A stretch of 43,868 nt of DNA from CAZNNH01 sp964574335 (GTDB taxonomy: Bacteria; Acidobacteriota; Vicinamibacteria; Fen-336), in the NCBI GenBank assembly GCA_964574335.1, contig CAZNNH010000036.1:1-43868 (forward strand), in the 5' to 3' direction. Below the pieces are notes generated by a model. That model was not told the DNA's origin and did not search any database. It worked only from the letters and a program-made list of their open reading frames with translations. This document shows positions 38,537-43,868 of the stretch, one piece after another. Numbering within the stretch: position 1 is the first letter of the stretch; every line of letters starts with the position of its first letter. A program made the position numbers and the translations under genes.

Positions 38537-39664
38537 ATGGCCCTGAGCCTCAGCGAACGACAGTCCCGTACCGTGGCCACGGCCGCCACCATCCTGGCCG
38601 TCGCCGTCATCACCGGCGCCGTGGCGGCGCTTCTTCTCGTGCTCTCCTGGTTCCTGCGCACCTTCTCGGCGGTCTTTCTCCCCCTCCTCCTGGGCGCGCT
38701 CGGAGCGCTGGTCTTCAGGCCCTACTACGAGTGGCTCCGGGGACGGCTTCGGCTGCCGACGGGGCTGGCCCTGGCCATCGTCTTCCTGACCGGCCTGGTC
38801 CCGATCGTGGCCCTGCTCTGGGTTTTCGTGGCGCTCCTGGCCGAGCAGCTCCCGGAGCTGCTCTCCCACGTCCCCGAGTGGTGGCAGCGGGGCGTGGCGC
38901 TCTTTCAGCGGCACTGGCCGGGGGTGGTCACGTTCCTGAACGAGACCCCGCTCGGCCAGCAGCTCCGCGAGGGGCTCGCCGCGCAGCAGTCCAAGCTGCT
39001 GGGCGGCTTCGGCCTGGTGGGCGAGAGGGCGTTCGTCGCCGGCGCCGGCGTGCTGCGGGGGGCGGGGGCGCTCCTGAGCTGGGCGGTGCTTCCCGTCTAC
39101 TTCGGCTACTTCCTGACCGCCAGGCCGCGCCCGGTGGACCACGGCCGCCTGCTGCCGTTCCTGAAGCCCGAGACCCGCAAGGACGTGATCTACCTGTTCG
39201 ACCAGTTCGTGGGCGTGCTGGTGGCCTTCTTCCGCGGCCAGCTCATCATCGCCTTCCTGCAAGGGCTGCTGTTCGCCCTGGGCTTCAGCCTGGTCGGGCT
39301 CCGCTACGGCTTCGTAATCGGGTTGGTGCTCGGGTTCCTCAACATCATCCCCTACCTGGGAAACATCATCGGGCTGGGGGTGGCGCTACCGCTGGCCTTC
39401 TTCCAGCCGGGCGGCGGGCTCGGCACCCTGGCCGCTGTGCTGGCGGTCTTCGTGGTGGTCCAGCTCGTAGAAGGGTACGTGCTCACACCCAGGATCATGG
39501 GAGAGCGCACGGGCCTCCACTTCATGGTGATCATCGTCGCCGTGTTCTTCTGGGGGACCGCCCTGGGCGGGATCTTCGGGATGGCGCTGGCGATCCCGCT
39601 CACCGCCTTCTTCGTCTCCTTCTGGCGACTGGCCTGCGAGAAGTACATCCCCGAGCTGCTGTAG
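38537..39664 (+). CDS. AI-2E family (PerM/YdiK-type) membrane transporter
   Basis: A 375-residue polytopic protein with about eight hydrophobic segments. The family pattern is clear: two N-terminal helices, a soluble amphipathic region (about 95-160), then the conserved C-terminal set with GQLIIAFLQGLLFALGF, GLVLGFLNIIPYLGNIIG and VEGYVLTPRIMGE. Members export small molecules or ions; autoinducer-2 export (TqsA) and Na+/H+ exchange have been described, so the substrate here is open. ATG at 38537, 21 bp after amrS, with GAGGAGG upstream. Probably the last gene of the operon; it converges with the FG-GAP lipoprotein. Confidence 0.88.
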   Translation: MALSLSERQSRTVATAATILAVAVITGAVAALLLVLSWFLRTFSAVFLPLLLGALGALVFRPYYEWLRGRLRLPTGLALAIVFLTGLVPIVALLWVFVALLAEQLPELLSHVPEWWQRGVALFQRHWPGVVTFLNETPLGQQLREGLAAQQSKLLGGFGLVGERAFVAGAGVLRGAGALLSWAVLPVYFGYFLTARPRPVDHGRLLPFLKPETRKDVIYLFDQFVGVLVAFFRGQLIIAFLQGLLFALGFSLVGLRYGFVIGLVLGFLNIIPYLGNIIGLGVALPLAFFQPGGGLGTLAAVLAVFVVVQLVEGYVLTPRIMGERTGLHFMVIIVAVFFWGTALGGIFGMALAIPLTAFFVSFWRLACEKYIPELL

Positions 39665-39695
39665 CCCGGACGCCCGCCGTCAGCCGTTGCGAGCC

Positions 39696-40919
39696 TCAGA
39701 ACCTGCCGTCGGTGATGTTCCAGGTGATGTCGCCCTTGGCGAGCTCCCCGATCACGCGCTTCTGGAACTGGCCGTCGACGAAGCGGTACTGGCGCAGCTC
39801 CTGCTGGTCTTCGGAGCCGACGTAGATCTCGAGCTGGCCATCGCCGTCGAGGTCCGCGAGATGGACCGGGTGCTCGTAGCCGGAGGAGTGGCCGTCGATC
39901 AGGGTGCGTCTCCAGCCGCCCTCGCCCTGCTCGAACAGCCACAGCCCCGAGCGCATGGCGCCCGCCACCAGGTCGATCTTGCCGTCGCCGTTGACGTCGC
40001 CGGCGGCCATGGCGCGGAGCTGGCGGTCCTCGATCTGACCCACCGGCGCGCCTTCGAAGCCCCCCTCCCGCCAGACGAACTGCTCGATCGAGACCGGGCG
40101 GGCCAGGCTGCCGCTGCTGATGGCGCCCTCCCAGGCCACGTACAGCTCGGGGTGGCCGTCCTGGTCCACGTCGGCCACCAGGATCTCCTTGGCATGGGTG
40201 TCGTGGGGCTGGGCCACCACGGTCCGGGTATAGCCGTCCGCCGAGTGCCGGTACATCCGGACCTCGCCCGGCTGCTCCTGGTCGGGCTTGTTGGGGGCGC
40301 TCGGGGTGGCGAAGAACTCGTCCACGCCATCGCCGTCGAAGTCCCCCACCTCGATCTCGTGGACGAAGGTCCCGGCCTCGCGGTCGACCTCCTCCACCCG
40401 CCACGCCTCGTCGGGATGGATCACGGCGATCACCCCCTGGTCGTGGGTGGCGATCACCAGCTCGGGCTTGCCGTCGCCGTCCACGTCACCCGACTCCATG
40501 TCGCGCAGGCGGTCGAAGCGGCCCCCGAAGGTCGGGTTCCAGTGGGTGGTCTGGTTCCATTTCCCGTCGGCGAAGCTCCAGTACTTGAGCATCGCCTGGG
40601 TCCCACCGATGGTCAGAATGCCGCCGTCGTAGGCCACGGCCTTGTGGAAGACATTGCTGTCGGGATCCTCGAGCACCACGCTGGCCCAGCCGGCGTCGGT
40701 CTCGCGCACGATCTGGAGCTTGGCGGCACCGGGAACCACCTTGGGCTTGCCGTTTTCCCCGGGCTGCTCGTGGAACTGCGCCTGCGCCACCAGCAGCGCC
40801 GGATACGGCCCACCCACCAGCGGCTCTTGCCGCGGCTTGGGAGGACCCTCCGTCCCCGAGCAGGCGAGGAGCCACGAGACACCGACCACGACTATCAGGC
40901 CTCTGACCGGACGGATCAT
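39696..40919 (-). CDS. FG-GAP/VCBS-repeat lipoprotein
   Basis: A 407-residue exported lipoprotein: signal peptide with LLAC lipobox (Cys20), then a beta-propeller-like body. Five calcium-binding DxDxDG motifs are visible (GDVDGDGKPEL, GDFDGDGVDEF, ADVDQDGHPEL, GDVNGDGKIDL and ADLDGDGQLEI), each with the usual following hydrophobic strand. Such proteins sit at the cell surface and often bind ligands or cap larger assemblies; the partner is unknown. ATG at 40919 has an excellent GGAGG 8 nt upstream. The frame is open beyond 40919, but only as antisense to the dehydrogenase gene. Confidence 0.88.
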   Translation of the reverse strand: MIRPVRGLIVVVGVSWLLACSGTEGPPKPRQEPLVGGPYPALLVAQAQFHEQPGENGKPKVVPGAAKLQIVRETDAGWASVVLEDPDSNVFHKAVAYDGGILTIGGTQAMLKYWSFADGKWNQTTHWNPTFGGRFDRLRDMESGDVDGDGKPELVIATHDQGVIAVIHPDEAWRVEEVDREAGTFVHEIEVGDFDGDGVDEFFATPSAPNKPDQEQPGEVRMYRHSADGYTRTVVAQPHDTHAKEILVADVDQDGHPELYVAWEGAISSGSLARPVSIEQFVWREGGFEGAPVGQIEDRQLRAMAAGDVNGDGKIDLVAGAMRSGLWLFEQGEGGWRRTLIDGHSSGYEHPVHLADLDGDGQLEIYVGSEDQQELRQYRFVDGQFQKRVIGELAKGDITWNITDGRF

Positions 40920-41003
40920 CCATAACCTCCAAACCGCCCAACCTGCGGGCGGGACGAGGCACAGCTTATCACCGCTGCTCGGTCGGACCCGCACCACCGT
41001 TCC

Positions 41004-41020
41004 CTGGCAGGCTTTGTGCA
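41004..41020 (+). promoter_or_regulatory. Candidate sigma-54 promoter
   Basis: CTGGCAGGCTTTGTGCA fits the -24/-12 consensus (TGGCACG-N4-TTGCA) with two mismatches, and GG and GC are exactly 10 bp apart as required. The predicted start, about 41031, lies 45 nt before the ATG at 41076. If true, the downstream operon needs an enhancer-binding activator. Confidence 0.45.
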
Positions 41021-41034
41021 TTATCACGACCCGA

Positions 41035-41046
41035 GCTGGCGCCAGC
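41035..41046. promoter_or_regulatory. Perfect 12-bp palindrome in the leader of the acid-degradation operon
   Basis: GCTGGCGCCAGC is a perfect palindrome just after the predicted transcription start. A second small inverted repeat (CGCAC at 41048-41052 and GTGCG at 41056-41060, loop TTT) follows immediately before the GGGAGGGG ribosome site. CTTTGTGC occurs at 41012-41019 and again at 41052-41059, 40 bp apart. These may be regulator sites or leader structure. Confidence 0.4.
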
Positions 41047-41075
41047 CCGCACTTTGTGCGCCGGGAGGGGCATCG

Positions 41076-42194
41076 ATGGGCAAGTACCGGATCGCGTGGC
41101 TTCCGGGGGACGGGGTCGGCAAGGAAGTCATGGAGGCCGCCCGCATCGTCCTGGATCGCCTGGGCCTGGACGCCGACTACCCGCACGGCGACATCGGCTG
41201 GGACTTCTGGTGTCGGGAGGGCGACGCCCTGCCCCAGCGCACCGTGGACCTCCTGAACAACGTCGACGCCGCCATGTTCGGGGCGATCACGTCGAAGCCC
41301 GCCGCGGCGGCCGCCGCCGAGCTCTGCCCCGAGCTGCGGGGCAAGGGGCTGAGCTACCGCTCGCCGATCGTGAGGATGCGCCAGCAGTTCGACCTCTACG
41401 TGTGCCTGCGGCCGTGCAAGGCCTACAAGGGCAGCCCCCTCAACTACAAGGAGGGGATCGACCTGGTGGTGTTCCGGGAGAACACCGAGGACCTGTACGC
41501 CGGCGTCGAGTTCGCGCCGGTGCCCGAGGAGCTGGCCGAGATCCTGAAGCGCCTCTCCAAGCCTTTCGCGGCGTTCGCCGAGGTGCCGCTCGACGAGTAC
41601 GCCATCTCCTGCAAGGTCAACACCAAGAAGGGGAGCGAGCGCATCGTCCGGGCGGCCTTCGAGTTCGCGCGCAAGCACGGCCGCAAGAAGGTCACCGTGG
41701 TACACAAGGCCAACGTAGTGCGGGCCACTGACGGGCTGTTCCTGGAGGCGGCGCACCGGGTGGCCCAGGAGTTCCCGGAGATCGCCCAAGACGACGCCAA
41801 CATCGACGCGATGGGGATGTGGCTGCTCAAGAACCCCTTCAACTACGACGTGCTGGTGGCGCCCAACCTGTTCGGCGACATCATCTCCGACCTCTGTGCC
41901 CAGATGGTGGGCGGTCTGGGCTTCGGCTGCTCCGGCAACATCGGGCGCAAGCTGGCGGTGTTCGAGCCGACCCACGGCTCCGCCCCCAAGTACACCGGCC
42001 AGTACAAGGTCAACCCCATCGCCACCATCCTGGCCGCCAAGATGATGCTGGACTGGCTGGGTGAGGAGGAGATGGGCCGGCGCCTCGAAGACGCGGTGGC
42101 CGACGTGATCCGCGAGGGCGCCGCCCGCACCTACGACATGGGAGGCACCAGCACCACGCTGGAGATGGCCCAGGAGATCGCCGCCCGCCTGTAG
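41076..42194 (+). CDS. Isocitrate/isopropylmalate-family beta-decarboxylating dehydrogenase
   Basis: A 372-residue NAD(P)-dependent enzyme that oxidises and decarboxylates a 2-hydroxy acid with a 3-carboxylate. Motifs: PGDGVGKEV (10-18), RSPIVRMRQQFDLYVCLRP, RENTEDLYAGVE (134-145), the metal site LFGDIISD, and HGSAPKYTGQYKVNP. The K-Y after HGSAP matches the NADP-binding pair of E. coli isocitrate dehydrogenase. At the substrate loop the Ser of RSxN is kept but the Asn is Ile, so isocitrate may not be the substrate. GGGAGGGG before the ATG. Heads an operon with a lyase and a CoA transferase. Confidence 0.88.
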   Translation: MGKYRIAWLPGDGVGKEVMEAARIVLDRLGLDADYPHGDIGWDFWCREGDALPQRTVDLLNNVDAAMFGAITSKPAAAAAAELCPELRGKGLSYRSPIVRMRQQFDLYVCLRPCKAYKGSPLNYKEGIDLVVFRENTEDLYAGVEFAPVPEELAEILKRLSKPFAAFAEVPLDEYAISCKVNTKKGSERIVRAAFEFARKHGRKKVTVVHKANVVRATDGLFLEAAHRVAQEFPEIAQDDANIDAMGMWLLKNPFNYDVLVAPNLFGDIISDLCAQMVGGLGFGCSGNIGRKLAVFEPTHGSAPKYTGQYKVNPIATILAAKMMLDWLGEEEMGRRLEDAVADVIREGAARTYDMGGTSTTLEMAQEIAARL

Positions 42195-42223
42195 ATGCCG
42201 AGCGGCGCTTTGGAGCGAGGCCC

Positions 42224-43162
42224 ATGGCCGAGATCGTGATCCACGAGGTCGGGCTCCGGGACGGCCTGCAGATGGAGCGGCAGCTCGTCCCCACCGAGCA
42301 GAAGGCGGCCTGGCTGGAAGGCCTGATCGGATCCAAAGTCGACATCATCCAGGTCGGCTCCTTCGTCCATCCGCTCAAGGTCCCCCAGATGGCCGACACC
42401 GACGCGCTGTTCCAGCGCTTCCTGACCCCCGGGAAGCGGGCCTCCGGCCGACCGGTCCTCTCCGCGCTGGTTCTCAACGATCGCGGCCTGGAGCGCGGCC
42501 TCGCCGGCGGGGTGGAGCTTCTCTGCATGGGCGTCTCCGCCAGCGAGACCCACAGCCTCAAGAACACCGGCAAGGGGGTGATGGAGTCGGCCGACCGGCT
42601 GGTGCCGCTGGCCCAGCGCGCCCAGAAGGCCGGCAGGCGGGTCCAGATGTCGGTCCAGTCGGCGTTCGGCTGCGGGTTCGAGGGGAAGATCCCGCAGGAG
42701 CGGGTGCTGGGCCTGGTCCGGCGCTTCCTGGACGGCGGCATCCGCTGCGTGAGCCTGGCCGACACCGCCGGCCATGCGGTCCCGGACCAGGTCGAGGAGC
42801 TGTTCGGCGCCGTCCGCGCCCTGGACCCCGACCTGGAGATGGCCGGCCACTTCCACAACACCTACGGCCTCGGCCTGGCCAACTGCGTGGCTGCGATCCG
42901 CAGCGGCATCAAGTACCTGGAGTCGTCGGTGGCCGGGCTCGGCGGCTGCCCCTTCACCAAGGTGGCGGGCGGCAACGTCTGCACCGAGGACCTGGTCCAC
43001 TACCTGCAACGGACCGGGCGGCGCACCGACATCGACCTCGCCACGCTGATCCGGGTGGCCCGGCAGGTGACCACGTTCTTCGGCCGCGAGCTGCCCGGCT
43101 GCGTGCACAAGACCGGCCCGATCCCCGAGCCCGGCGCCGCCTCGGCCGGGGAGACCGTCTGA
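42224..43162 (+). CDS. HMG-CoA lyase-family enzyme
   Basis: A 312-residue TIM-barrel lyase that cleaves a 3-hydroxy-3-methylacyl-CoA, in the classic case HMG-CoA to acetyl-CoA and acetoacetate. Conserved parts: VGLRDGLQ (R12, D13), GHFHNTYG with metal His209 and His211, and the family signature SVAGLGGCPFTK with C242 followed by NVCTEDLV. Relatives include citramalyl-CoA lyases, which cleave to acetyl-CoA and pyruvate and also neighbour family III CoA transferases. It is 29 bp after the dehydrogenase, and its TGA overlaps the ATG of the CoA transferase (TGATG). Confidence 0.9.
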   Translation: MAEIVIHEVGLRDGLQMERQLVPTEQKAAWLEGLIGSKVDIIQVGSFVHPLKVPQMADTDALFQRFLTPGKRASGRPVLSALVLNDRGLERGLAGGVELLCMGVSASETHSLKNTGKGVMESADRLVPLAQRAQKAGRRVQMSVQSAFGCGFEGKIPQERVLGLVRRFLDGGIRCVSLADTAGHAVPDQVEELFGAVRALDPDLEMAGHFHNTYGLGLANCVAAIRSGIKYLESSVAGLGGCPFTKVAGGNVCTEDLVHYLQRTGRRTDIDLATLIRVARQVTTFFGRELPGCVHKTGPIPEPGAASAGETV

Positions 43163-43868
43163 TGGCCCCAACCCGGCTGCTCTCCGGCATCCGCGTCCTC
43201 GACCTCACCAACGTCCTCTCGGGTCCCTTCGCCACCCTGCACCTGGCGTTGTGCGGCGCCGAGGTGATCAAGATCGAGAACCCGGACGGAGGCGACCTGG
43301 CCCGCAAGCTCGGCAACGTCCCCAAGCTCAACCAGGAGTTGATGGGGACCAGCTTCCTGGCCCAGAACGCCAACAAGAAGTCGGTCACCCTCAACCTGAA
43401 GGACCCGCGGGGACGCGAGGTCTTCCAGAAGCTCACCAAGACCGCCGACGTGGTGGTCGAGAACTTCCGGCCCGGCGTGATGTCGCGCCTCGGTCTGGGC
43501 TACGAGGCCCTGCGCGAGATCCGCCCCGACCTCGTCTACTGCACCATCTCGGGCTTCGGCCAGACCGGCCCCGACGCGCTGAAGCCAGCCTACGACCAGA
43601 TCATCCAGGGCCTGAGCGGTACCATGGCGGTCAACGGCGACGAGCGCCTCAACCCGCTGCGCGCCGGCTTCCCGGTCTGCGACACGGTGGGCGGGCTGAA
43701 CGCCGCCTTCGCCATCATGGGCGCCTTGTTCCACCGCCAGCGCACCGGCGAAGGGCAGATGATCGACGTGGCCCTGCTCGACTCGATCATGCCGCTGATG
43801 GGCTGGGTGGCCGCCAACCTGCTGATCGGCGGCCAGCACCCGGTGCCGATGGGCAACGACAACTTCAC
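43162..43868 (+). CDS. CaiB/BaiF family III CoA transferase, partial
   Basis: The first 235 codons of a gene that runs off the window end; no stop is reached. The product starts GIRVLDLTNVLSGPFAT, a hallmark of family III CoA transferases, with ADVVVENFRPGVMSRLGLGY, LVYCTISGFGQTGP and GFPVCDTVGGLNAAFAI, where the Asp of CDT is in the place of the catalytic Asp169 of formyl-CoA transferase. It would move CoA between two carboxylic acids, here probably activating the acid cleaved by the coupled lyase. TGATG overlap with the upstream stop. Confidence 0.92.
   Translation, partial: MAPTRLLSGIRVLDLTNVLSGPFATLHLALCGAEVIKIENPDGGDLARKLGNVPKLNQELMGTSFLAQNANKKSVTLNLKDPRGREVFQKLTKTADVVVENFRPGVMSRLGLGYEALREIRPDLVYCTISGFGQTGPDALKPAYDQIIQGLSGTMAVNGDERLNPLRAGFPVCDTVGGLNAAFAIMGALFHRQRTGEGQMIDVALLDSIMPLMGWVAANLLIGGQHPVPMGNDNF

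Noticed and set aside
40920..41975. Extension of the FG-GAP lipoprotein frame by about 350 codons
   Set aside because: It is antisense to the dehydrogenase gene; the lipoprotein signal and an ideal Shine-Dalgarno sequence fix the start at 40919.
1..43868. tRNA, rRNA, CRISPR arrays, insertion sequences or phage genes
   Set aside because: No tRNA-like T-loop context in the gaps, no regular spacer array, and no transposase, integrase or structural phage motifs were seen.

Overview
The window looks like ordinary chromosomal sequence from a very GC-rich, Gram-negative (diderm) bacterium. The evidence is near-uniform GC-rich third codon positions, outer-membrane-type lipoproteins, an RND efflux system, exopolysaccharide enzymes, a fused 2-oxoacid dehydrogenase E1, a UbiD-type decarboxylase and an AmmeMemoRadiSam-type radical SAM protein. 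The mix would fit an Acidobacteriota-like or deltaproteobacterial-type lineage, but nothing here fixes the phylum. I see no tRNA, rRNA, CRISPR array, transposase or phage gene.

Layout. 1-134: two copies of a 42-bp repeat in front of a GT-C-like membrane protein. 1655-4224 (minus): a second GT-C-like membrane protein and a bfd-bfr iron-storage pair whose promoter carries a perfect 7-1-7 Fur-like palindrome exactly between the -35 and -10 boxes. 4283-8131: a zinc-ribbon protein, a DUF218 membrane protein, an acyl-CoA dehydrogenase with a coupled partner, and a PlsC-like acyltransferase. 8143-9703 (minus): a polysaccharide deacetylase and a hexapeptide acetyltransferase, overlapping. 9797-15565: an M1-type peptidase lipoprotein, a membrane protein, a creatininase-family hydrolase, a GNAT enzyme and a CPBP protease. 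15792-23438: an RND adaptor and two different RND permeases in one operon. 23484-26704: a possible RelA/SpoT-like protein translationally coupled to a PHP-domain lipoprotein. 26712-30507 (minus): a repeat protein preceded by an overlooked 30-residue lipoprotein gene, then a UbiD decarboxylase and a class II aldolase. 30566-39664: fused E1 dehydrogenase, DUF457 membrane protein, MoCo-sulfurase-like enzyme, GDP-mannose 3,5-epimerase-like enzyme, ArgA, AmrS and an AI-2E family membrane protein. 39696-40919 (minus): an FG-GAP lipoprotein. 41076-43868: a dehydrogenase, HMG-CoA-lyase-like lyase and CoA-transferase operon, cut by the window end, behind a candidate sigma-54 promoter.

How it works together. 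Three themes are envelope and export (efflux, glycan enzymes, lipoproteins), acyl-CoA and branched-acid metabolism, and iron storage under apparent metalloregulation. Several genes have a TANNNT-like -10 box ending only 5-8 nt before the start codon (for example 4187, 5377, 30507 and 30566), which suggests frequent leaderless translation. The best candidate for something undescribed is the pair at 26712-27818: a micro-lipoprotein whose mature part would be about 10 residues, with its own Shine-Dalgarno sequence, a TTGACG-17-TAGCCT promoter and an inverted repeat around the -10 box, followed 21 bp later by a basic-tailed triple-repeat protein.
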